Part shown: positions 17,719-24,340 of the stretch, in pieces
How the letters are laid out: each line of letters starts with the position of its first letter
How positions within the stretch are numbered: the first letter of the stretch is position 1
Source of the DNA: Archaeoglobaceae archaeon
Lineage (GTDB): Archaea; Halobacteriota; Archaeoglobi; Archaeoglobales; Archaeoglobaceae
Assembly (NCBI GenBank): GCA_027064525.1
Contig: JAMOPJ010000004.1
Location: 1-64,000, forward strand
Length of the DNA: 64,000 bases
Direction: 5' to 3'
Translations under genes and position numbers: made by a program
Notes under the pieces: model-generated
Databases searched by the model: none
The model's input: the letters and a program-made list of their open reading frames with translations, nothing else
What the model was told of the DNA's origin: nothing

Positions 17719-18034
17719 CCGACCGTTGCACCTCCTCGCTTTTCCTAATGAAGTGAAGCTCTATTCTCCATACCAATAACGCCAATACGGTCAGCGTGAG
17801 CAAGGAGAGGAATATATTTAGAGGTGTCGTTGGGATATGCAGAACCAGATCTATGAACAGAACTGTCAGGATGTCCGCGATTATGCTTAGAGCTCCTGCG
17901 AAACCCAACCTCTCTATCGGACTTAGCTCGTCTTTCCTTGGAAATAGAGCGAGCATTATCGCGTAACCAGGAACGAAGAAGAGGAATATCAGACCGAAGA
18001 TTACCCTGAATGCGTGAACGATCTCAGCTATCAT
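17705..18034 (-). CDS. DUF1616-type small membrane protein
   Basis: A 109-residue protein with three hydrophobic segments and the DUF1616 hallmark FVPGYAIMLALFPRKDELSPIERLG. Full DUF1616 proteins are longer and carry a soluble C-terminal domain; only the membrane part is present here. A protein resembling the missing soluble part is encoded separately at 19203-19616. The gene overlaps VanZ by 11 bases and the BshC-like gene by 14, so the operon is translationally coupled. DUF1616 genes often lie in archaeal surface-glycan regions; the function is unknown. Confidence 0.75.
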   Translation of the reverse strand: MIAEIVHAFRVIFGLIFLFFVPGYAIMLALFPRKDELSPIERLGFAGALSIIADILTVLFIDLVLHIPTTPLNIFLSLLTLTVLALLVWRIELHFIRKSEEVQRSDENK

Positions 18035-18470
18035 GGTATCTTCTCTTAAAAGTCATTATTATTAATATTACTATCTGTGAAATTAATAGACCCAACATGT
18101 CCGCCATTAAGTCTCCAAGGCTCGTAGTTCTATTTGGAACGAACATCTGATGGATTTCGTCCGAGATACCGTATAGAGTCCCAATCGCTATCGTCAATAG
18201 CTGTGGTTGTTTATTTATAACATCCTTTACAGCCGGATACAGCGCGAACCCAAAACCCATGTATAGTAACGAGTGACAGAACTTGTCGGGATACTTGACG
18301 GCAAAGTAGAAAGGATAGGCAAGGAACTCCAAGCCTAGTCTCTTCAGGAGTATGAATATCTGCAGCAGATATCTGACCTTAACAGGATTGGGAGGGGAAG
18401 ATTGAGCAGATAAGTAAAATATGAACCCCGCATAGGCAATGGCAATAGCAATGTGAATCAGTTTTCTCAT
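18024..18470 (-). CDS. VanZ-like membrane protein
   Basis: A 148-residue protein with four predicted membrane helices. The early FYLSAQSSPP, the KFCHSLLYMGFGFAL helix and SDEIHQMFVPNRTTSLGDLMADMLG are the conserved VanZ elements (the H-x..D-E-x-x-Q pattern). VanZ-like proteins occur with exosortases and glycan genes, with an unproven role at the membrane. It heads the five-gene operon ending in the archaeosortase. The TATA element at about 18490 lies some 25 bases before the ATG, so the messenger is probably leaderless. Confidence 0.82.
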   Translation of the reverse strand: MRKLIHIAIAIAYAGFIFYLSAQSSPPNPVKVRYLLQIFILLKRLGLEFLAYPFYFAVKYPDKFCHSLLYMGFGFALYPAVKDVINKQPQLLTIAIGTLYGISDEIHQMFVPNRTTSLGDLMADMLGLLISQIVILIIMTFKRRYHDS

Positions 18471-18483
18471 GAAGTTTTGGAAG

Positions 18484-18503
18484 TCTGAAAGTATAAAAAT
18501 ATA
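18484..18503 (-). promoter_or_regulatory. Promoter of the VanZ-archaeosortase operon
   Basis: Minus-strand ATATTTTTATACTTTCA is centred about 25 bases before the ATG of the VanZ gene, which is the TATA-to-start distance expected for a leaderless archaeal transcript. It shares TTTTTATACTTTCA with the PEF-CTERM promoter at 14641-14660. A promoter for the gene on the plus strand lies within 60 bases. Confidence 0.5.
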
Positions 18504-18549
18504 CTGCTGTAATTCACCTTATGATCATACTAACAATAAACATAATTTG

Positions 18550-18605
18550 AATATTTATAAATAATTTGATTTTGTAGATACTTTAACGATTTGAAGGAGG
18601 TGAAA
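18550..18605 (+). promoter_or_regulatory. Promoter and strong Shine-Dalgarno of the DUF11 protein gene
   Basis: ATATTTATAAATAA near 18550-18563 fits a TATA box, with transcription expected from about 18585. AAGGAGGTGA at 18594-18603 is a near-perfect complement to the 3' end of 16S rRNA, ending a few bases from the ATG at 18607. The strength of both elements suggests a well-expressed surface protein. Confidence 0.6.
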
Positions 18606-18606
18606 A

Positions 18607-19119
18607 ATGCTGAAAAGTATTCAAATGGTCGCAATTGTCTTCGCCATGATACTGTCGATGGGAATCGTTGCTGCAAATGGATGCCATGGACTTTCGATCT
18701 CAAAAGATGATGGGGTAAAGGAAGTATGCGTAGGAAAAACTATCACGTATGATATATGTTTCGCGAACCCTACTAACAGGGATGCTCATGGTGTTGTTAT
18801 CGTGGATGAACTTCCAGCTGGTGTTCAATTCGTTTCCGCTACTGGTGGAGGTGTTTACGATCCTAATACCCATAAAGTAACGTGGAATATGGGAACACTT
18901 TCTGCAGGAATGCGGGCATGTGTGAAGTTAACAGTTAAAGTCGTTGGCAAACCTTGCACATGCATAAAGAATAAGGTAAAGATGTATTCAAAGGAGTTCC
19001 CAACCGCTGAAGCTTGCGATTGTGATCACATACCGTGCAGTTGCCCTGAACTATCACCCTTGGCGATAGGAGTCCTCGGAATTTTTGCTGGAGCGGTATT
19101 GGTATTGAGGAGAAGTTAA
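18607..19119 (+). CDS. Secreted DUF11-domain protein with P-E-L C-terminal sorting signal
   Basis: A 170-residue exported protein with a signal peptide (MLKSIQMVAIVFAMILSMGIVAANG). The rest is one DUF11-type beta-sandwich, with ITYDICFANPTNRDAHGVVIVDELPAGVQFVSA and VTWNMGTLSAG as in cell-surface repeats. It is cysteine-rich. The C-terminus CPELSPLAIGVLGIFAGAVLVLRRS has the three-part layout of an archaeosortase signal: P-E motif, hydrophobic helix, basic end. The motif reads PEL rather than PEF. It is divergent from the archaeosortase operon and is a likely client of that enzyme. Confidence 0.78.
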   Translation: MLKSIQMVAIVFAMILSMGIVAANGCHGLSISKDDGVKEVCVGKTITYDICFANPTNRDAHGVVIVDELPAGVQFVSATGGGVYDPNTHKVTWNMGTLSAGMRACVKLTVKVVGKPCTCIKNKVKMYSKEFPTAEACDCDHIPCSCPELSPLAIGVLGIFAGAVLVLRRS

Positions 19120-19120
19120 C

Positions 19121-19150
19121 GAAGAAGATAATATTTATTTCTTCTTTTTT
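19121..19150 (+). terminator. Hairpin and T-tract terminator
   Basis: GAAGAA, an AT-rich loop, then TTCTTC followed directly by TTTTT lies just after the stop of the DUF11 gene. A weak stem plus a T-run fits an archaeal terminator. Confidence 0.5.
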
Positions 19151-19202
19151 ATTTTCAATTCTGCACAAAGTTATTATGTCATTACGATTTTAACCGAAGA
19201 AC

Positions 19203-19616
19203 ATGGATGATGAAGAGTTCGAACGCATAATGATGAAATCCGCAATCATAGCAATGGTCACCGGTGTTATAATTGCAGGCTACCTCGTTTGGATGATGTC
19301 ACATGAATCGTATTCTGCTCTCTACATATATCCAGACTCATATTCAAACTACGTCAAACCCGGAGACGTTGTGACGTTCAGATACGGTGTTAAGAGCTAC
19401 GAGATCCACGAAACCCAATATTTCCTAAAGATATATTTAGGAAACAAGTTGATCAAAGTTAAGAAGTTCAAGCTCAGGCCAGGCGATACGTGGGAGGAAA
19501 ACGAAAGTGTAAAGCTTCCAAAGGACATTAAATTTCCGACAAAGGTCATGCTCGTTCTTACTGCGAACAACAGAACTTATGAAGTTCACTTCTGGCTTAA
19601 GGGAAAGCCTCAGTAA
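19203..19616 (+). CDS. Membrane-anchored protein, DUF1616 C-terminal-like
   Basis: A 137-residue protein with one N-terminal membrane helix (AIIAMVTGVIIAGYLVWMM) and an outer beta domain: LYIYPDSYSNYVKPGDVVTFRYGVKSYE, then YFLKIYLGNKLI. This resembles the soluble end of DUF1616 proteins, which carry a similar Y-P..v..G..v.v.y.v..hE pattern; the match is by eye. It may be the split partner of the short DUF1616 membrane protein at 17705-18034. It converges with the AglH-like gene, overlapping it by 7 bases. Function unknown. Confidence 0.6.
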   Translation: MDDEEFERIMMKSAIIAMVTGVIIAGYLVWMMSHESYSALYIYPDSYSNYVKPGDVVTFRYGVKSYEIHETQYFLKIYLGNKLIKVKKFKLRPGDTWEENESVKLPKDIKFPTKVMLVLTANNRTYEVHFWLKGKPQ

Positions 19617-20596
19617 GGAATCGGCAGGCTTATCAGGCAGAAAACTATAGTTAAAGCATACATCGCCAGAACAACTTGTTTTTCAGTCATCCTGAAGTGA
19701 TAAGGCAACAACCACTTCAACGTTAGCCTGTTTGGAACCTCAAGCGTTCCGTCTTCTCTTACTCTTCCGAATTTAACGAGCTTCCACCTATCATCATTGG
19801 GATGAAGCTTTCTCATGATCCTCCAGTAAACATACATCAAGAAGTTAACGGTGTGTGGGATCAGCATCACGAAGCCTGAAACCAAAAATCCGCACGCTAC
19901 TATACCCAACCCAATCGTTGCTCCCATCGTCATAGCTCCGACGTTTCCGTCGAATATCCTCGAAGGATACCAGTTGTAATAAAGCAATCCAAGCACCGCT
20001 CCAAGCATGCAGCTCAGTGTGAACGTCAGGTTTCTGTTGAATATTATTGACTTCACAAGCAGAAAGAACATCAGTATCGCTGACAGTCCTACAGCCAAAC
20101 CGTTGAATCCCGAATGCATATTGACAAGATTCGCAACTACCATTACGTATAACGGAACTATCAGGTAAACATAGAGCAACCCTAAATCGACCTCTCCCAA
20201 CAACGGCAGAATCACAGATGTCGAATTCATCTCCAAAGCTACGGGAATCGAAAAGAAGAGAGGTATAAAGACTTTCGTTATTCTCCCAACATCGATGAAA
20301 TCGTCGAGCAGTCCGAAGACCCCGAAGAGGAGTATAGTCATCGAAGCTATTAGCTCGAACCTGCTGATCCTACCCAAGGCAACCATCACCGCAAGAATCG
20401 TGAAAAAGACGATAAGAAGAGAGATCCCACCGCACGTCGGAACCTTTCTGAGATCCCGCTTATAGTAGTCGGTAGCGACAAAACCTCTCTTTCTGAACTC
20501 CGAGATTTGAAACCTCACTACGATCAGCGACAGGAGCAAAGATGAAATCACGACAAACGCCACGTCTTCCGGTTTCATTTGGATTTGCTCGATCAA
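19610..20596 (-). CDS. aglH: UDP-GlcNAc-1-phosphate transferase (AglH/Alg7-like)
   Basis: A 328-residue, roughly ten-helix enzyme of the MraY/WecA/Alg7 superfamily, which passes a sugar-1-phosphate from a UDP-sugar to dolichyl phosphate at the cytoplasmic face. This is the first step of N-glycan or lipid-linked glycan synthesis. Visible motifs are KVPTCGG after the first helix, GLLDDFIDV with the catalytic aspartates, VNMHSGFNGLAVG for the uridine/lipid site, and FDGNVGAMTMG. It lies 8 bases after the dehydrogenase gene and is likely co-transcribed with it. AglH is the best-fitting name; the exact sugar is not certain. Confidence 0.82.
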   Translation of the reverse strand: MIEQIQMKPEDVAFVVISSLLLSLIVVRFQISEFRKRGFVATDYYKRDLRKVPTCGGISLLIVFFTILAVMVALGRISRFELIASMTILLFGVFGLLDDFIDVGRITKVFIPLFFSIPVALEMNSTSVILPLLGEVDLGLLYVYLIVPLYVMVVANLVNMHSGFNGLAVGLSAILMFFLLVKSIIFNRNLTFTLSCMLGAVLGLLYYNWYPSRIFDGNVGAMTMGATIGLGIVACGFLVSGFVMLIPHTVNFLMYVYWRIMRKLHPNDDRWKLVKFGRVREDGTLEVPNRLTLKWLLPYHFRMTEKQVVLAMYALTIVFCLISLPIPY

Positions 20597-20603
20597 CTTG
20601 ATA

Positions 20604-21794
20604 TTAATACTTTAAGGATCCATCATTATGAGTAATTTTGAGTTTAAAGCTGTCAAATACGACATCCGCCTCTTCGGGCTCGATCCATTTAAAACCCAAT
20701 CTTTCAACCTCTTCGAGCGTAAAGAGATCATCATAGACGTAAATTTTCAAACCTTTATCCTTTAGTAACTTTGCCAAGGCGAGGTTTCTACTGTGATATA
20801 TCTCCTTCACACCCTCTCTGAACGTTATTCCCCTTATACATATCTTAACTTCGCTGAGAGGTTTGTTAACCTTCATACACGCCAAAACTATTTTATCCGC
20901 CCAATATTTTACCATTTCATCGTTTATTTCCCTCGCAGTCCTAAGCAACTTCGCATCACTGAATCTCCCTTTTCTTTCAGCTAATTTTATTAAAAACCAT
21001 GGATAGACTGGAATGCAGTGCCCCCCAACCCCCGTAGAGGGTTCGTGGATGTGGCAGTATTCGTGGTTAGCATATTTCCTCGCCTCATAAAAATCAACGC
21101 CCATATCTTCAGCTATCTTGAAAAGTTCGTTCGCAAGTGCTACGTTCACATCTCTATAGCAACCCTCTATAACCTTTATGAACTCAGCAGTTCTCGCATT
21201 CGAAACGAGGTGCAGATTCGGAATGAACTTCCTGTAGAGTTCGTATGCAATTTTCCCGCTCTTTTCATCTACCCCTCCTATAACTTTAGGAAACTCTCTT
21301 AGCCTTGAAATACTGTATCCTGTCATTATCCTTTCTGGAGAATACGCCAAATAAAACTCCCCAAGCTTGAGTCCGCTCTCCTCTTCGAGCCATCTCCGCA
21401 CGAGGGTTTCCGTTGTCATTGGAGGGAGGGTTGTTTCAACAACTACCAGATCGCCTCTCTTCAAAATTTTACCGACAGATCTGAGAGCGGATTCGAGTAT
21501 CCTAAAGTCTGGATTGTAATTTTCATCGACGAAAAGCGGAACTATTATTATGAACGCCGTGCAATCTCTAGCATCTTCGTAGTTTGGAGTTGCGATTAGG
21601 TTCTTTCCTCCGTGCTTTCTTATGAGATCATCCAGTCCTTTCTCCTCAGGAATTGGATTTACGCCGTTGTTTATCATTCTACACTTCTCCTCATCAACAT
21701 CTACACCTATAACCTTCAGCCCGCTATCCGCTATCACCGCAGCCAACGGCAACCCGGCTTTTCCCAATCCGACCACGGATATCACTGCTGACAC
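20604..21794 (-). CDS. UDP-sugar dehydrogenase (UDP-ManNAc/UDP-Glc type)
   Basis: About 396 residues. The N-terminal NAD site is VVGLGKAGLPLA; YSPERIMTG and EFIKVIEGCYRDVNVALANE are the middle-domain signatures; GVGGHCIPVYPWF holds the catalytic cysteine; and the UDP-binding C-terminal domain follows. The reaction is NAD-dependent four-electron oxidation of a UDP-hexose or UDP-N-acetylhexosamine to the uronate. TTG at 21821 would overlap the aminotransferase gene by 26 bases. GTG at 21794, one base after that gene's TGA and giving MSAVISVVGLG, is the better start. It pairs with the aminotransferase to make modified sugar donors. Confidence 0.86.
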   Translation of the reverse strand: MSAVISVVGLGKAGLPLAAVIADSGLKVIGVDVDEEKCRMINNGVNPIPEEKGLDDLIRKHGGKNLIATPNYEDARDCTAFIIIVPLFVDENYNPDFRILESALRSVGKILKRGDLVVVETTLPPMTTETLVRRWLEEESGLKLGEFYLAYSPERIMTGYSISRLREFPKVIGGVDEKSGKIAYELYRKFIPNLHLVSNARTAEFIKVIEGCYRDVNVALANELFKIAEDMGVDFYEARKYANHEYCHIHEPSTGVGGHCIPVYPWFLIKLAERKGRFSDAKLLRTAREINDEMVKYWADKIVLACMKVNKPLSEVKICIRGITFREGVKEIYHSRNLALAKLLKDKGLKIYVYDDLFTLEEVERLGFKWIEPEEADVVFDSFKLKITHNDGSLKY

Positions 21795-21795
21795 C

Positions 21796-22884
21796 TCACG
21801 CAACGGAGTTAACGACCTCAACTATATGCCTAAGATCTTCCCCGCTAAGAGCGGGATGAACGGGTAAACTCAAAACCTGCAAAGATGCCTCCTCAGCAAC
21901 CGGGCAACGATAATCACCGAATCCCAATCTAACGTATAGCGGTTGTTTGTATATAGGCTTTGGATAGTGGATAGCACATCCAATGCCGTTCCTCCTTAGG
22001 TATTCCATGAAATCGTCTCTGCTCATCGGAAAATCCTCCGTAAGCCGGACTACATACTGGTGATAGACATGTTTCACGTGCTTTGCCTCATAGGGTTTGA
22101 TCAAGCCTTCAACCTTCAAATGACGATTGAGGTATTCGGCGTTCTTCCTCCTCTTCTCGTTCATATCATCGAGCTTTTTAAGCTGAGCCAAGCCTATAGC
22201 CGCTTGTATGTTCGTCATCCTGTAGTTGTAACCGAGTTCTACATGGTTATACTTGCCAATCTCCCCGTGACTCCTTATGAGCCTGCAACGTTTGGCAATC
22301 TCATCGTCGTTGGTCGTTATCATTCCTCCCTCACCGGTGGTCATGTTCTTCGTCGCGTAAAATGAGAAACAACCGATTCCAAACGTTCCAACCTTTCTAC
22401 CTTTGTATTCTGCTCCATGCGCTTGTGCTGAGTCCTCAATAAGAATCAGGTTGTGATCCTCGCAGATTTCAAGGATCGCATCCACATCGAAGGGGTGACC
22501 GAATATGTGAACACCTACGATCGCTTTGGTCTTCGGCGTTATCTTTTCCAAAACTTCATCTGGATCGATGTTAAACGTCCTCTCATCTATGTCCGCAAAA
22601 ACGGGCTTTGCGTTCTGGAAGAGTATAGCATTGGCGGTCGCTATGAACGTGAACGGGGTAGTAATCACCTCATCTCCTTCTCCAATCCTGCAGGCCTTTA
22701 GAGCAACATCCAACGCTACGGTTCCGTTGGAAACTGCAACAGAGTATCTGACCCCCAAGTAGTCCCTGAACTTCTCTTCAAACTCTCTAACTACTTCCCC
22801 ATGGGCTATAATCCCAGATTTAAGAACTCTAATGACGTTTTCAATTTCCTCTTCATCAATTTTCGGTTTAGCAATCGGAATCAT
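21796..22884 (-). CDS. DegT/DnrJ/EryC1-family sugar aminotransferase
   Basis: A 362-residue PLP enzyme. Lys179 in SFYATKNMTTGEGGM forms the Schiff base, Asp151 in EDSAQAHGA binds the pyridine ring, and SNGTVALDVAL with TTPFTFIATANAI are the N-terminal family signatures. Such enzymes convert keto-sugar nucleotides to amino-sugar nucleotides. An amino sugar would be the natural feed for the deacetylase, BshC-like and FemAB-like genes to the left (inference). One base separates it from the dehydrogenase start. Length and motifs are normal. Confidence 0.9.
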   Translation of the reverse strand: MIPIAKPKIDEEEIENVIRVLKSGIIAHGEVVREFEEKFRDYLGVRYSVAVSNGTVALDVALKACRIGEGDEVITTPFTFIATANAILFQNAKPVFADIDERTFNIDPDEVLEKITPKTKAIVGVHIFGHPFDVDAILEICEDHNLILIEDSAQAHGAEYKGRKVGTFGIGCFSFYATKNMTTGEGGMITTNDDEIAKRCRLIRSHGEIGKYNHVELGYNYRMTNIQAAIGLAQLKKLDDMNEKRRKNAEYLNRHLKVEGLIKPYEAKHVKHVYHQYVVRLTEDFPMSRDDFMEYLRRNGIGCAIHYPKPIYKQPLYVRLGFGDYRCPVAEEASLQVLSLPVHPALSGEDLRHIVEVVNSVA

Positions 22885-22935
22885 CCCATCACCACAAGAG
22901 CAGGTAACAGATATCAGTCTAAAAGTAATTAAAAA

Positions 22936-23691
22936 TTAAAATTTTCTAATAAATGTTGCTAATAGAATACCAATAGAGACCATGAGACCAAATGGTGATA
23001 TCTCCGGAATCGAACACTTTTTACAACAGCAGCAATATTGAACTATATTATCCAAAAGTTTGGCATTATTCCAATGCTCTATTCGACTGTTCATCCACAG
23101 CAGCTCATCTCCGATTGCTATTATCTTTCCACATCCTGCGCTCTCGTTTACGGCGATAAAGCAATGTCCCACGCTGTCCAAACCCAATACCTTCGAATTG
23201 CCAAAAACAATAATTTTCGAAGATCCCGTAGCACCTACTATGGACCCCAAACCCCTAGTTATGGGATGATCGACAAAATTCCTAACCTCCATCCGTGCAC
23301 GACCTCTAAACTTTATGCCAAATTTTTCAGAGATCTCGTTTGCAAACTTGTGATTACCGTCTTGCGTTATAACCAAGCATCCGCCAGATTTAACCCAATT
23401 TATGATCGCATTAACTTCATCGTCTGGAATATCCTCATCCGGCGTAAGTATGAACAGAACATCATAATTCTTAAGCATCGAAAGATTTACGTGCTTAGTA
23501 AATTCAACAGAACACCTTTCTTTTAGAGCGCTTCTGAATTTCTCCCATCTTCTTGAATCCTTGTAATTGTTTATACCATCATGCTGAACCCAACTATCGT
23601 ATAACACCAGAGCTTTACACCGCACTTGCTCCGCTGTGGCAATTTGTATCAAAGATGTCAGCAGTATTGCCGCCAAAAACATCTTTTTCAT
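22936..23691 (-). CDS. Secreted GATase1-like (DUF4350/ThuA-like) protein with P-E-I sorting signal
   Basis: A 251-residue exported protein. The signal peptide is MKKMFLAAILLTSLIQIATA. The body has a flavodoxin/class I glutamine amidotransferase-like fold: ALVLYDSWVQHD, NYDVLFILTPDEDIPDDEVNAI, WVKSGGCLVITQDG and VDHPITRGLG, the last of which is frequent in DUF4350/ThuA-like proteins. Four cysteines in a row plus another C (CCCCKKC) lie just before the tail IPEISPFGLMVSIGILLATFIRKF, which has the motif-helix-basic layout of a CTERM signal with PEI in place of PEF. It is a likely archaeosortase client. GGAGG precedes the ATG. Function unknown. Confidence 0.75.
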   Translation of the reverse strand: MKKMFLAAILLTSLIQIATAEQVRCKALVLYDSWVQHDGINNYKDSRRWEKFRSALKERCSVEFTKHVNLSMLKNYDVLFILTPDEDIPDDEVNAIINWVKSGGCLVITQDGNHKFANEISEKFGIKFRGRARMEVRNFVDHPITRGLGSIVGATGSSKIIVFGNSKVLGLDSVGHCFIAVNESAGCGKIIAIGDELLWMNSRIEHWNNAKLLDNIVQYCCCCKKCSIPEISPFGLMVSIGILLATFIRKF

Positions 23692-23732
23692 TTTTTAAAT
23701 CCTCCAGCTTATATATTTCAACTGGATCTAGT

Positions 23733-23750
23733 TTTAAACTATAAAAGGTT
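23733..23750 (-). promoter_or_regulatory. Promoter of the secreted GATase-like gene
   Basis: The minus strand shows AAAACCTTTTATAGTTTAAA, a BRE-plus-TATA arrangement, about 50 bases before the ATG at 23691. GGAGGAT in the leader is the ribosome-binding site. Confidence 0.5.
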
Positions 23751-23767
23751 TTCTGAAGATGATCCTG

Positions 23768-23819
23768 CCAACTGACTCCAGCCAGCCTACCCTCATCGAC
23801 TCGGTTCAGCTGGCCGGGT
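23768..23819 (-). other. GC-rich inverted repeat between two genes
   Basis: Directly after the stop of the zinc-finger gene, the minus strand carries CCGGCCAGC, a loop of about 22 bases, then GCTGGCTGG: a 9-bp stem with one G-T pair. The block is clearly more GC-rich than the flanking DNA. It could be a terminator for 23820-24185, though no T-tract follows closely, or a small structured RNA. Confidence 0.4.
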
Positions 23820-24185
23820 TTAGATGAAATCCCTTATAACATCTTCGGAAACTTTAACATACTTTCTAACGATTTTAACGAACGCCTCCTTCTGATGAGA
23901 AAACGATACGGAATAAATATCTGCATACCCCTCCTTTTCGAATTCCATCAGGATTAACCTTATTTGAGCTTGAGAGAGCTTGTAACCCCTGCTATCCAAA
24001 TATAACTTAAGTTTGTAAAGTGAATTCACAAAATAACCCAACTTCTTACCAGCATCGGATGACGTATCCTTAACCGCACCACATTTCTTGCAATGAGGAT
24101 GCAATCTAAGCACACCATTTTTCATAGGCAACCAATCTTTTTTTGGAGAATTCTCATGTAAACAATATTCCATATTTATCTTCAT
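23820..24185 (-). CDS. Small zinc-binding archaeal protein of unknown function
   Basis: A 121-residue protein. The N-terminal part has C-x-H (CLHE), then DWLPMKNGVLRLHPHCKKCGAV, so Cys and His residues could hold one zinc. The rest is helical, with a basic face and an LSQAQIRLILMEFEKEGY helix pair that could bind nucleic acid. It is divergent from thrS. I do not recognise a named family; the pattern looks like a conserved archaeal protein. A role in RNA or translation is only a guess from its neighbour. Confidence 0.65.
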   Translation of the reverse strand: MKINMEYCLHENSPKKDWLPMKNGVLRLHPHCKKCGAVKDTSSDAGKKLGYFVNSLYKLKLYLDSRGYKLSQAQIRLILMEFEKEGYADIYSVSFSHQKEAFVKIVRKYVKVSEDVIRDFI

Positions 24186-24304
24186 ACTGATGCTGTTAGA
24201 TAAATGTTTCGATTACTATTGATACACTACTATAATTACGATTATAGGAATACTCATGATATAATTGAATCTTTGTCAAATTATAATTTTCGAAAAAGTA
24301 GAAT

Positions 24305-24320
24305 GGAAAAGTTTAAAGTC
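24305..24320 (+). promoter_or_regulatory. Promoter of thrS
   Basis: GAAAAGTTTAAAGTCC combines a BRE-like purine stretch with TTTAAA centred about 27 bases before the ATG at 24341. This predicts a leaderless thrS messenger and supports that ATG over the upstream TTG. Confidence 0.55.
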
Positions 24321-24340
24321 CTTTTGATTTGCCTACGTTC

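Noticed and set aside
23754-23835. C/D-box small RNA on either strand
   Set aside because: CTGA and GATGA strings occur, but order, spacing and terminal stem do not fit a C/D guide RNA.
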